Shown: positions 23,993-32,426, counted from the stretch's first letter. The stretch: DNA of 64,000 bases from Desertimonas sp963733085 (GCA_963733085.1 CAVTBY010000009.1:62001-126000), one strand, 5' to 3'. The notes: generated from the sequence alone by a model not told the origin. Translations and numbers: made by a program.

Positions 23993-25553
23993 ATGACAAC
24001 AAGCACGAGGCGGCGAGCACGACGAGCCGTCGTCAATTCACTGGCGCTGACCGTCGTTGCAGGCGGTTTCGGTGGTGCGTTCGCATCGACGGCTGTGGCA
24101 ACCACGCCGGAACGCGACCGTGACGTTGCGGATCGGCACCAACGACGGCGCCGACCAGCCGATGTCGGTGCCGATCAACGAGTTCGCCCGCCAGGTGGAG
24201 GACCTTTCCGATGGCGCGATGCGGATCGAGCCGGTCTGGAACGCCGGTCCTCCCGACACACCGACGATCGGCGAGTACATCGCCTGGGACCAGTTCGTCG
24301 CTCGCAGAGTGGTCAGCGGCGAGATCGACATGGGCATGATCCCCGCCCGGGCCTGGGACACCGAGGGCGTCACGACGCTGCGGGCCCTGTTCGCCCCGTT
24401 CCTCGTGGACTCGGATTCGTTGGTGGCGGAGATCATCGACGACCCTGAGCTCGCGGGTGACCTGCTCGCCGGGCTTGATGGCGCCGGCGTCACCGGCTTG
24501 GCGTTGTTACCGGAGAGCCTGCGCCACGTGTTCTCTTTCGGCGAGCCGCTGATGTCTCCCGATGACTTCGCCGCCATGGTGATCCGGGCGCCCTACTCGG
24601 CGACCACCTATGCGTTGTTCGAAGCACTCGGGGCGGTCGGCACCGATCTCAACGGCGACGCGTTTGCCGAAGGCATCGCCGATGGGTCCGTCGGTGGTGC
24701 CGAGTCGGCGTTCGCTCGGGCTGCTTTCCTCCCGGGCGACCAGCTGACCGTCGCAACGGGCAACGTCACGCCGTATCCGAACATCAACACCCTGGTCATC
24801 AACCGCGACGTGTTCGACGGGTTGAGCAGCGACCAGCAGACCGTGCTGCACGAGGCAGCCGGGCGCACCCTCGACGCAATCCTCGCCGGCATGGTCGGCG
24901 AGCTGGCCGCGGCTGAGGAGTTCTGTGCGGCTGGGGGCGGCATCGTGCTGGCCGGGGACGACGAGCTCGCCGCCCTCGACGTCGCCGCGCAACCAGTCCT
25001 GGAAGAGCTGATGCGTGACGACGCGACGGCCGCGTTGATCGAGCGGATCGGTGAGATCAAGGCGAGTACTCCAACGCCCCCGACGGTCGCCGCGTGCGAG
25101 CGACCCGCAAGCGAAGCGCTTGCGCCGACGTCGGCGAACGCCACCGGTGGGTCGGCGACGATTCCGAGCGGCACGTACACGAGAACGATCACTACCGCCG
25201 ACGCCGAGGCGCTCGGCGTCGACGCGGGCTTCATCGACGAGGTGATCGGTCCCGACGACGAGCTCGCCATCGCCTTCGAGTTCACCGAAGACAGTCGTTG
25301 GACGCATCTCGGCGATTTCGCCGTCGCCGGCGTGCTCGAGGCGGGTGACTTCGGGACCTATGCGTACGACGACGAAGGAAGGTTGGTGACGACGAGCGAG
25401 AGCGAGGGCTGCCGGGGATGCGTCGGCGTCATCGAGTGGACCTACGCCAATGGCGTGCTGACGATGGAACTCGTTCCGTACGAGGGTTTCCCGGGCCCCT
25501 ACCCACCCGACGCGATGCTGATGACGAACGGCGAGTACGTACAGGACTCGTGA
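23993..25553 (+). CDS. DctP-like TRAP-type substrate-binding protein with C-terminal beta domain (frameshift after signal peptide)
   Basis: Exported solute-binding protein. From ATG 23993 (GGAGGCGGAGACT upstream) a signal peptide reads TTSTRRRARRAVVNSLALTV then VAGGFGGAFASTAVA, cleaved near AVA. Around 24100-24115 the frame must shift by one base to continue TVTLRIGTNDGADQPMSVPI. The DctP fold follows (QFVARRVVSGEIDMGMIPAR, LRALFAPFLVDSD, FSFGEPLMSPDDF, VTPYPNINTLVINRD). After residue about 340, a separate beta-rich domain carries SGTYTRTITTADAEALGVD and CRGCVGVIEWTYANG. No TRAP membrane subunits adjoin, so it may work as an orphan receptor; the divergent neighbour with an extracytoplasmic receptor region is suggestive. 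Confidence 0.8.
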
Positions 25554-25982
25554 CCCAGAACCTGATCGACGAGCAAGCGTTCGCCTAGACGACGAACTCC
25601 GCCAACTGCTCACAGATCGAGGCCGCGACCGAAGGCACGACCGTCACTGAGTTGATCGAGCGCTTCGTGCGCGAAGGACTCGCCAGCTCTGCTCATCCCT
25701 GGCATCGTGTACAAGCCGGGCCCATCCGGTCGCCGAGCCGCGCTAGTGGGCGGGCCTGATGTGTGGGAGATCGTTGCCGCCCTGCGACACGTCGAAGGCC
25801 CTGAGTCCAAGCGCGTCGCCGCGCTCGCCGACCAGCTCGAACTCCACAAGCGTCAGATCGTCATCGCCCTCAACTTCGCGGCGGCCCACCGGGACGAGAT
25901 CGAGGACCGGATCCGGGCCAACGACCGAGCACTGGCCGAGGCTCAGCGCATCGCCTCCGAGCGTGAGCGGCTGCTTGCTTGA
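25550..25982 (+). pseudogene. Ribbon-helix-helix antitoxin, N-terminal part broken by frameshifts
   Basis: Antitoxin partner of the next gene. GTG at 25550 overlaps the DctP stop and reads MTQNLIDEQAFA then stop. A shifted frame continues RLDDELRQLLTDRG, and another gives TEGTTVTELIERFVREGL. Together they make a normal RHH/CopG DNA-binding head. From about 25700 a clean frame runs to 25982 (VYKPGPSGRRAALVGGPDVW, LADQLELHKRQIVIALNFAA), the probable toxin-binding part; taken alone it could start at ATG 25707. At least two shifts are needed, so the gene is either decayed or affected by base errors. Confidence 0.65.
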
Positions 25983-26320
25983 AGTTCCTGATCGACTCGA
26001 TGCTGCCGCCATCGATCGTCGAGCGTCTCGAGGCCCTCGGCCACGACTGCACCACCGCGTCGATGCTCGGCGCCCACAATCTGCCCGACGACGTGCTCGT
26101 CCGGCTCGCAAGCGCCGACGACCGCGTGATCGTGACCGAGAACGCCAGCGACTTCGCCGCGGCCACGGACTGCACCGTCCTGTTCGTCCGCAAGTCTTGG
26201 TGGCCGGCGGGGTCACTCACCTCACAGCTGACGTCGGCGCTCGACAGGTGGGCGAAGGCAACAGAACACAATCGAGAACCAGGACACCGGTCGCACTGGC
26301 TGTCCGACAACCTTCGATAA
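25979..26320 (+). CDS. DUF5615 PIN-like toxin
   Basis: A 113-aa Mut7-C/PIN-like ribonuclease toxin. The start KFLIDSMLPPSIVERLEALG supplies the first acidic residue, LPDDVLVRLASADDRVIVTE the middle acidic cluster and SDF the last, as in DUF5615 proteins of VapC-like toxin-antitoxin systems. TTG at 25979 overlaps the antitoxin stop (TTGA), a standard coupled arrangement. The C-terminal 30 residues are polar and may be a non-homologous extension. It is the last gene before the tRNA fragment. Confidence 0.82.
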   Translation: MKFLIDSMLPPSIVERLEALGHDCTTASMLGAHNLPDDVLVRLASADDRVIVTENASDFAAATDCTVLFVRKSWWPAGSLTSQLTSALDRWAKATEHNREPGHRSHWLSDNLR

Positions 26321-26366
26321 ACCGCGGCGACCTCCGAAGAGGCCCCTGAGCTGGAACGATCTAGAG

Positions 26367-26408
26367 AGCGGACGACGGGATTCGAACCCGCGACCCTCAC
26401 CTTGGCAA
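26367..26408 (-). other. 3' half of a tRNA-Gly(GCC) gene; attachment-site (att) remnant
   Basis: Read on the minus strand, the sequence gives the anticodon loop TTGCCAA (anticodon GCC at 26406-26404), 3' anticodon strand GGTGA, variable loop GGGTC, T-arm GCGGG-TTCGAAT-CCCGT, acceptor strand CGTCCGC and discriminator T. All loop and stem lengths are canonical. The 5' side is wrong: the bases before the loop (GCAGG) cannot pair with GGTGA, and no D-arm or 5' acceptor strand is present. A 42-base 3' fragment is what integration into a tRNA 3' end leaves at the distal junction. By that logic the inserted DNA lies at higher coordinates. Confidence 0.8.
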
Positions 26409-26500
26409 CCTGCTAGGAAATCCGCTGTGGGCCGTTGAGCAGGGCAAACGATGCGCGCTGGCTCGGCCTCGAAGACTCTGCAGGCGTCTGCCGGCGAGAG

Positions 26501-26516
26501 TCGATTTGCAAATCGA
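26501..26516. repeat. 16-base perfect palindrome near the att remnant
   Basis: TCGATTTGCAAATCGA is self-complementary over all 16 bases and is AT-rich compared with its surroundings. It lies 93 bases from the tRNA fragment in a 404-base stretch (26321-26724) where I recognise no gene. It could bind an excisionase or regulator of the element; no partner is identified. Confidence 0.45.
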
Positions 26517-26724
26517 TTGGCAACGGCGGAGCGGTTCGGGCTTGAACTCGCGGGCAAACCCGTAGGCCCTCACGAGCACGGGTGTTTCGGCCATCGCCGT
26601 CCGGAGCACGGCGCGGCAGCTTCGAGGAAACGACCGCTGGTCGCCAGGGGCACGGATCGCCGAATGTGCGGCGGATGCCTCGCGTCGAGTCCGAGGCGGG
26701 TCTGTGGTGAATCTCGGTTCGGCG

Positions 26725-27064
26725 CTAGCGGAGCACAGATCTGAGTGCGTCGAGGCGCGACGGCACGAGGCGATACCAGACCCAGAGCCCTCGCTTCTCG
26801 CGTGTGACGAGTCCGACGTCGACGAGGATCTTCATGTGATGACTGACGGTCGGCTGCGAACGGCCGGACGGTTCGAGCAGGTCGCAGGCGCACACCTCGT
26901 CGGGGTCGGCGGAGGCGATGCAAGCTCAACAGTCGGAGGCGGATCGGATCGGACAGGGCGGCGAACGAGCGGGCCAGTGTCTCGGCCGTGGCCTCGTCGA
27001 GCATTTCGACGCGGACGGGTGTGCAACAGGCGATCGGATCGAGCACGGCAGCGGCCTTGGGCAT
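26725..27064 (-). CDS. arsR: ArsR-family arsenic-responsive repressor (one frameshift)
   Basis: Winged-helix repressor of the divergent arsenic cassette. From ATG 27064 it reads CCTPVRVEMLDEATAETLAR and SFAALSDPIRLRLLSL. Near 26920 a one-base shift is needed to continue IASADPDEVCACDLLEPSGR, then SQPTVSHHMKILVDVGLVTR and EKRGLWVWYRLVPSRLDALR up to TAG at 26725. VCACDLLEP matches the CxCxxL arsenic-binding motif of classical ArsR. Total length about 113 aa is normal. Two TCGAC-N4-GTCGA-type sites occupy the gap to the next gene, consistent with autoregulation. Confidence 0.85.
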
Positions 27065-27076
27065 GCTGTCGACTGT

Positions 27077-27150
27077 ATCGACATTCGTCGAAGAAGTCCA
27101 TTGACACTCTTCGATTCACTGGTACGTTCATTGCATCGACATTCGTCAAT
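27077..27150. promoter_or_regulatory. Twin ArsR operator candidates in the divergent ars promoter
   Basis: ATCGACATTCGTCGAA (27077-27092) and ATCGACATTCGTCAAT (27135-27150) are direct repeats identical at 13 of the first 14 bases. Each contains TCGAC-ATTC-GTCGA or a one-base variant, a dyad of the size bound by ArsR-type dimers. One lies near the arsR start and the other 20 bases before the VOC gene ATG, so repression in both directions is likely. Function is inferred from context. Confidence 0.7.
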
Positions 27151-27169
27151 GTAAGCCAGGAGGCGCCTC

Positions 27170-27617
27170 ATGTCCCGTGTTCAACTCGCCCTCAACGTCG
27201 ACGACCTCGACGCCTCGATCGCGTTCTACACCAAGCTGTTCCAGACCCCTCCGGCCAAGGTCCGCGAGGACTACGCCAACTTCGCGATCGCCGATCCACC
27301 GCTCAAGCTGGTCCTGTTCGCCGACGCCGGTGAGCCGGGGACGCTCAACCACATCGGCGTCGAGGTCGAGTCCACTGACGAGGTCGCGGCGGCGATCGCC
27401 AGAGCCAACGACGACGGGTTCGACCAGAACGTCCAGGAGAACGTGTCGTGCTGTTACGCGGTGCAGGACAAGACCTGGGTTCAAGGGACCCGACAACGCC
27501 TGGGAGTTCTACACCGTGCTCGCCGACGCCCCGACGATGGGCTGCGACACGTCGAGTGCGACCGGCTGCGCCGCCGACATGGCGGACGCCTCCGTCGACA
27601 CCACCCGCTGCTGCTGA
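27170..27617 (+). CDS. ArsI/CadI-like VOC protein of the arsenic cassette (one frameshift)
   Basis: Small VOC protein typical of ars operons (CadI/ArsI group; ArsI splits the C-As bond of organoarsenicals). The start SRVQLALNVDDLDASIAFYT is followed by KLFQTPPAKVREDYANFAIA, LKLVLFADAGEPGTLNHIGV and ENVSCCYAVQDKTWV. An extra base near 27478 displaces the ending KGPDNAWEFYTVLADAPTMG, after which a Cys-containing tail (CDTSSATGC) and a terminal CC reach TGA at 27617. GGAGGCGCCTC precedes ATG 27170. The paired cysteines and terminal CC fit arsenic/cadmium binding. About 148 aa when repaired. Confidence 0.82.
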
Positions 27618-27625
27618 CCGACGCG

Positions 27626-28366
27626 ATGCGTGCCGAGCAGGCGGCGTCGGGCGACCTCGTCGACCAACCAGAGATCGGCACCGGCGAGCTGGCACAGCGA
27701 CCTGACGCGACGCCTCGCCGCTGAGGGCATCGGAACCGGCATTCCTGGTCATTGCCGTGATCGGCTCGGGGATCATGGCCAGCCGACTGACCGACGACAC
27801 GGCGGTCCAGCTCCTGGCCAACGCGGCCGCCACGACCGGAGCGCTGATCGCCCTGATCTGGATGTTCGGCGCGGTGTCCGGCGCCCACTTCAACCCGGCC
27901 GTCACCCTGGTCGACCGACTGTTCGGCACGATCACGACCGGGCGACGCGCTCGCCTACATGGCGGCCCAGGTGGTCGGCGGCTGCGTCGGCGCGGTGATC
28001 GCCAACGTCATGTTCGAGCTGCCCGCGTTCGAGGTCTCGACCCACGTCCGATCCTCGGGCGCCCTGTGGTTCTCCGAGGTCGTCGCCACGATCGGTCTGC
28101 TGCTGGTCATCCACGGCTGCGTCCGCACCGGTCGCGGCGACGTGGTCGCCGTCGCCGTCGGGGTGTGGATCGGCGGCGCCTACTGGTTCACGTCGTCGAC
28201 CAGCTTCGCCAACCCCGCCGTCACCATCGCCCGCACCCTGTCGGACAGCTTCGCCGGGATCGCCCCGTCGTCCGCGCCGATGTTCATGCTCATGCAACTG
28301 ATCGGCGCGCTCGCGGCCTTCGTCCTCATCCGGTTCATCTACCCCCCCCGCCTCACCTTGGAGTGA
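27626..28366 (+). CDS. MIP-family aquaglyceroporin of the arsenic cassette (three frameshifts)
   Basis: Membrane channel for arsenite or related small solutes. Reconstructed order: LTRRLAAEGIGT, FLVIAVIGSGIMASRLTDDT, the first pore motif SGAHFNPAVTL (NPA), MAAQVVGGCVGAVIANVMFE, LWFSEVVATIGLLLVIHGCV, VAVGVWIGGAYWFTSSTSFA with the second NPA in ANPAVTIARTL, and FMLMQLIGALAAFVLIRFIY. Shifts are needed near 27700, 27743 and 27945 (an extra G in GGG). The start is provisionally ATG 27626. Six helices and both NPA boxes are complete. MIP channels in ars operons act with ArsC to export arsenite. Confidence 0.82.
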
Positions 28367-28371
28367 CCACC

Positions 28372-29025
28372 ATGCCCGACCTCAGCACCCTCACCCTCGA
28401 TCAGCAGTACGCCCTGCGCACCGCCGCCACCCGGCTGCGCGGCGAGTTCGACGGCGTGTTCTCCACCGAGACCATCGAACGGTTCCTGCAGACCAGCTAC
28501 GACCAGTTCGCCGGACGAGCAACCGTGCCCAACTTCCTGCCGTTGATGGCCGAACGCTTCGCCCGCCAACGCCTCCGGGCTCTGGCGAAGGTGGAAGGTG
28601 CCAGCTCTGACGGCACGCCGATCGTGCTGTTCCTCTGCGTGCACAACGCCGGTCGATCCCAGATGGCCCTCGGCTGGTTCAACCATCTCGCCGGCGACCG
28701 GGCTGTCGCCTGGTCGGGGGGCTCGGAACCGGGCACTGAGATCAACCCCGCCGCCGTCGCCGCGATGGCCGAGGTCGGCATCGACATCACCGCCGAGTTC
28801 CCCAAGCCCTGGACCGAAGAGATCGTCCGGCCGCCGACGTCGTCATCACGATGGGCTGCGGCGACGCCTGCCCGCTCTACCCCGGCAAACGCTACGACGA
28901 CTGGGAACTCGACGACCCGGCCGGTCACGACCTCGCCGCCGTCCGCCCGATCCGCGACGAGATCCGTCAGCCGCGTCGAAGCCCTCCTCGAACGAGGTCG
29001 TGAACACCTAGGCGGAGCACAATAG
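28372..29025 (+). CDS. arsC: Arsenate reductase, mycothiol/low-Mr phosphatase type with N-terminal helical domain (two compensating frameshifts)
   Basis: Reduces arsenate to arsenite for export through the neighbouring channel. Residues 1-80 form the three-helix dimerisation domain (RTAATRLRGEFDGVFSTETI). The phosphatase-like domain has VLFLCVHNAGRSQMALGWFN (C-x5-R loop), WSGGSEPGTEINPAAVAAM and GIDITAEFPKPWTEEIV. A missing base near 28829 hides AADVVITMGCGDACPLYPGK, RYDDWELDDPAGHDLAAVRP, and a second shift near 28974 restores VEALLERGREHLGGAQ before the stop at 29025. The Cys pair in GCGDACP would serve disulfide/mycothiol chemistry. ATG 28372 lies five bases after the MIP stop. Confidence 0.85.
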   Translation: MPDLSTLTLDQQYALRTAATRLRGEFDGVFSTETIERFLQTSYDQFAGRATVPNFLPLMAERFARQRLRALAKVEGASSDGTPIVLFLCVHNAGRSQMALGWFNHLAGDRAVAWSGGSEPGTEINPAAVAAMAEVGIDITAEFPKPWTEEIVRPPTSSSRWAAATPARSTPANATTTGNSTTRPVTTSPPSARSATRSVSRVEALLERGREHLGGAQ

Positions 29026-29073
29026 CTCCGCCGGACGCGCCCTGAGCAGGTGATCTGTGCGCCACCGTGTCGC

Positions 29074-29754
29074 TCAGCTGGTCGCTTTGACGGCGCTCTC
29101 AATCAGCGTGGCCACGGCTTGTGGTTGCGAGACGTAGACGGCGTGACTGGCAGCGGTCTCGACCACCGTGGCATTGGCTCGCTTGGACATCAGGCGCTGC
29201 GCATCCGGTGGGATCATCCGGTCCTCGGTCGCGACGAGGTACCAACTCGGCTTGGTCCGCCAGGCCGGCTCGGTGATCGCGCCACCGAGGGCGTCGAGGC
29301 CCCAGGGCACTTGCGAGTCGGCCATGAACGCCGCCAGGTCCGGGTTGACGTCCGCCGCGAACGACGCCGCGAATTTGTCCTTGTCGAGGAAGAGGAAGCC
29401 GTTCTGTGGCGGCAGGATTGGCGGGACAGGTGCGCCGGGAGGCGGGTCGGCGATGAGTGTGTTCACGGATTCCCCGCCGTCGGGGGCGAACGCTGCGACG
29501 TAGACCAGGGCCGCCACCTTCTCATGGGTTCCTGCCTCGGTGATCACTGCGCCGCCGTAGGAATGTCCGACGAGCACCGCTTGGTCGGGTTGCTGGTCGA
29601 GCGCTCGTCTGGTCACGGCCACGTCGTCGGCGAGCGAGGTCGTCGGGTTCTGTACGACGGTCACTGAATGGCCGGACTTGCGCAGGATCTGGTAGACGGA
29701 CTCCCAGCCGGAGCCGTCGACGAACCCGCCGTGGACGAGAACGATGCTGACCAT
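29074..29754 (-). CDS. Alpha/beta hydrolase (island subfamily, copy 1)
   Basis: A 226-aa cytoplasmic hydrolase. Oxyanion region VSIVLVHGGFVDGSGWESVY, VVQNPTTSLADDVAVTRRAL, nucleophile elbow VLVGHSYGGAVI (Ser), ALVYVAAFAPDGGESVNTLI, catalytic Asp region WYLVATEDRMIPPDAQRLM and His in ETAASHAVYVSQP. AAAGGGAG precedes ATG 29754. The same motif order is found in the genes at 35.1, 46.0 and 54.0 kb. Such proteins act on small esters or lactones; the substrate is unknown. It stands alone, facing away from the intergenic region at 29.8 kb. Confidence 0.9.
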   Translation of the reverse strand: MVSIVLVHGGFVDGSGWESVYQILRKSGHSVTVVQNPTTSLADDVAVTRRALDQQPDQAVLVGHSYGGAVITEAGTHEKVAALVYVAAFAPDGGESVNTLIADPPPGAPVPPILPPQNGFLFLDKDKFAASFAADVNPDLAAFMADSQVPWGLDALGGAITEPAWRTKPSWYLVATEDRMIPPDAQRLMSKRANATVVETAASHAVYVSQPQAVATLIESAVKATS

Positions 29755-29965
29755 GTCGCTCCCTTTCAATCTTGTGTCGTGTCGGGTCGAACGCGGCGCG
29801 GACCTCAAGGGGCGGAGACTCGTTCGGCTGCGCCGACCGTATGACGGACAAATGACGACGTCAACTCCGCGGCAACAGTCTGGCTGCACAGGCGGATTTG
29901 ACGCCGCTATAACAGGTTGCGCGAACGTGTTCCATCGCCAGTGAACCGTCAAGGGGGGTTGCACG

Positions 29966-30154
29966 ATGGACACCGACGAAATCGATATCAAAGTCGGCCA
30001 GCTGTGGCGACGCAGGCTCGATGGGCGCAGGTTCATCCCGGCCAGGCGGATCGCCGACGGGTGGCTCGACCTCACCGGCATCAAGCGGACAAAGGCGGAG
30101 TTACACCAGAAGTATGTGCTGGTGCCGCTCGACGACTGTCAATCTCCAAGCTGA
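29966..30154 (+). CDS. Small hypothetical protein
   Basis: A 62-aa basic protein beginning MDTDEIDIKVGQLWRRRLDG, with a middle KRTKAELHQKYVLVPLDD. AAGGGGGG lies seven bases before the ATG, the main reason to accept it. The opening (acidic, then VGQLW, then a charged strand) resembles small phage/plasmid proteins that begin with an SH3-like strand, but I recognise no family. It is isolated between divergent genes. A further in-frame start at 29917 is possible but has no ribosome binding site. Confidence 0.5.
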   Translation: MDTDEIDIKVGQLWRRRLDGRRFIPARRIADGWLDLTGIKRTKAELHQKYVLVPLDDCQSPS

Positions 30155-30575
30155 AGATCCGGGCTGTGTAAGACCTGTCTCCTGCGTTCGCCCGGCGATC
30201 ACACACCGGCAACGCAGCGCGACGAGGTTGGTTGTGGGGGTAACCATCCATCTACACGACGAAAAGACGCTCTGGCGGGCGACACCGTTTTAGCCAACGC
30301 TTGATGCGCTGATCCGACCACCACCACCACCACGAGCGCCACGGGCAAAGCGCTCGCGGTGTCCACTCGTCGCGACCGGCGTCAAGCACGCCGCCTCGAC
30401 CACGATCACGGTCAACTTCGGTGACCGTGCGAGCGCTTTGAGGTAGGTGTACCGATCTCCCGACACCGTCGCTGACGCCGATCGGGCTACTCGGTGGCGC
30501 GCTGGCCGGCGTCCCGGGCGGATGCGGGAGCCGTTGAGATGGGGTTCTCATGATGGCGGCCGCTGGTTCGGTCGA
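30155..30575. other. Gene-free stretch with a 12-base inverted repeat
   Basis: No credible gene in 421 bases. CAAAGCGCTCGC (30346-30357) is repeated in perfect inversion as GCGAGCGCTTTG (30429-30440), and a smaller dyad ACGGTCA/TGACCGT lies just inside the right arm. A minus-strand peptide YLKALARSPKLTVIVVEAAC spans it but has no start or partner domain. This may be a decayed mobile-element end. Confidence 0.45.
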
Positions 30576-32426
30576 TCACGGCATCGCCGACGTCGGCACC
30601 GTCACGTGCTGCGCGGCTCGGCGCAGGGCGGTGGTGAGCGCGTCCACGTCGTAGGGTCCGTAGTGGCGTTGACCGTTGACGAAGAACGTTGGCGTTCCGG
30701 TCACGCCGCTGGCGTCGGCGCTGTCGACGTCGCGAGTCACCCGCAGGGCGAAGCGCCGTGACTGGATGTCGTCGGAGAACCGCGCAGGGTCCAGTCCGAG
30801 CTCTGCTGCATACGTCCGCAGGTCGTCGACGGTCAACGCGTCCTGGTGGGCGAAGAGCTGGTCGTGCATCTCCCAGAACTGCCCCTGCGCCGCCGCGGCC
30901 TCGGCGGCCTCGGCGGCGAGTGCGGCGTGCTCGTGCACTTCGATCAGCGGTAGGTGGCGGAAGACGAAGCGGAGGTCCTTGCCGTGGGTGCGCAGCAGCT
31001 CGCGTACCACAGGCTCGGCTTGTCCGCAGTGCGGGCACTCGAAGTCGCCGTACTCGACGAGCGTGATCGGTGCGTCGTCCGGGCCACGTACGTGATCGGT
31101 GTCGGGGTCGACCGGCTCCACCAGGTCGACCAGTGGCGCAGCGAGGCGGTCAGCGCCGGCGCGGGCGAGCCGCCGAGGGAGGTGATCGATCGTGCGGAAC
31201 ACGACCCAGGCGAGACCGGAGGCGACCAACGATGCGGCGAGGATTCCGAGCTTGGCCTCCTCCAGGTCGTCGCCGTCGAAGGTGATGTCGGCGATCAGCA
31301 GGGCGACCGTGAAGCCGATTCCGGCCACCGCCCCGGCGCCGACGAGTGCCGGCCATGTCGCCGTCAGCGGCACGCTGCCCAGCCGGCGCCGGGTGAACAG
31401 CCACGTCGCCCCCGTGATGCCGACCAGCTTGCCGACGACCAGGCCGACGAGGACTCCGAGCGTCACCGTCGACGAGCTCGCTCGCCGCAACACGTCGACA
31501 TTGAGTTCGACGCCGGCATTGGCGAGGGCGAAGATCGGGACGATCACGTAGCTCGTCCACGGGGTGAACAACTGCTGCATCCGCTCGTTCGGTGAGATCG
31601 CCAGTGCGACACCGCGACTCGCCGAGCGCGCGTACTCCGGCGTCGGCTCCTCACGGAACAGCCGCCACTGCGCGCCCGCGCGTTCGAGGTCGGCGCGGGT
31701 GGGCGGGTGCGCCGTGGCCAACACGCCCAGCGCGATGCCGGCGATCGTGGCGTGAACGCCCGACGCGATCATCGCCATCCACATGGCGAAGCTGACCACG
31801 AAGTAAGCGACGCCGTGGCGGACGCCAGCCCGGCGCATGAGCAGTACCGTGCCGTACAACAGGGCGGCGACGAACAGCGCCGCGACGGAGACATCCTCCG
31901 TGTAGGCCAGCGCCACGATCGTGAGCGCGGCGACGTCATCGACGATGACGAGGGTGAGCAGGAACGTCCGAACGCTCGGCGTCCATCGCCCACCGACAAG
32001 CGAGAGCACGGCGAGAGCGAAAGCGGTGTCGGTCCCCATCGCGATCCCCCAGCCGTGGGCGGTCGACTGGCCGACGTTGAAGGCGAGGAAGATCAGAGCC
32101 GGGACAGCGATCCCGCCGAGCGCGGCCACAACGGGCGTGGCGACCCTGCGGCGTTCGCGTAGCTCGCCCATGTCGAACTCCCGGCGGAGCTCGACACCCG
32201 CGACGAAGAAGAAGAAGGCCATCAATCCGTCGTTGATCCAGTGGCGCAGATCGAGTGACAATTCGTTGTCGCCGAGACGCAGTGCAAGGTTGGTCTCCCA
32301 CAGGTCGTCGTAGGTCGACGACCACGGAGAGTTCGCCCACACGAGGGCGGCGACGACGGCAACGAGCAGCACGACCGCGCTCGAGTTCTGCGTCGCGATG
32401 AACGCTCGCACGGACCCGGACAACAT
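30576..32426 (-). CDS. nhaA: Na+/H+ antiporter NhaA fused to a C-terminal DsbA-like thioredoxin domain
   Basis: A 616-aa fusion. The antiporter half (about 1-415) has the signature VVAALVWANSPWSSTYDDLW, FFFVAGVELRREFDMGELRE, AMGTDTAFALAVLSLVGG with the paired ion-binding Asp region (TLVIVDDVAALTIVALAYTE), and late helices PIFALANAGVELNV and AGIGFTVALLIADITF. The C-terminal half (about 430-616) is a DsbA/thioredoxin-like domain: ITLVEYGDFECPHCGQAEPV (CPHC), FRHLPLIEVHEHAALAAEAA and the cis-Pro loop GVTGTPTFFVNGQRHYGPYD. This fusion is known in actinobacteria. ATG 32426 is taken as the start because the family pattern begins there; the frame is open to 32537. Confidence 0.93.
   Translation of the reverse strand: MLSGSVRAFIATQNSSAVVLLVAVVAALVWANSPWSSTYDDLWETNLALRLGDNELSLDLRHWINDGLMAFFFFVAGVELRREFDMGELRERRRVATPVVAALGGIAVPALIFLAFNVGQSTAHGWGIAMGTDTAFALAVLSLVGGRWTPSVRTFLLTLVIVDDVAALTIVALAYTEDVSVAALFVAALLYGTVLLMRRAGVRHGVAYFVVSFAMWMAMIASGVHATIAGIALGVLATAHPPTRADLERAGAQWRLFREEPTPEYARSASRGVALAISPNERMQQLFTPWTSYVIVPIFALANAGVELNVDVLRRASSSTVTLGVLVGLVVGKLVGITGATWLFTRRRLGSVPLTATWPALVGAGAVAGIGFTVALLIADITFDGDDLEEAKLGILAASLVASGLAWVVFRTIDHLPRRLARAGADRLAAPLVDLVEPVDPDTDHVRGPDDAPITLVEYGDFECPHCGQAEPVVRELLRTHGKDLRFVFRHLPLIEVHEHAALAAEAAEAAAAQGQFWEMHDQLFAHQDALTVDDLRTYAAELGLDPARFSDDIQSRRFALRVTRDVDSADASGVTGTPTFFVNGQRHYGPYDVDALTTALRRAAQHVTVPTSAMP

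Noticed and set aside
24507..25613. 368-aa minus-strand frame
   Set aside because: Antisense to the DctP-like gene, which has clear fold motifs; the antisense product has none.
26360..26440. Complete tRNA gene
   Set aside because: The 3' half is perfect, but no D-arm, 5' acceptor strand or complementary 5' anticodon strand exists upstream, so it is a fragment.
30300..30335. CCA/CAC tandem tract as a functional microsatellite
   Set aside because: Only about six short units in a gene-free stretch; too small to interpret.
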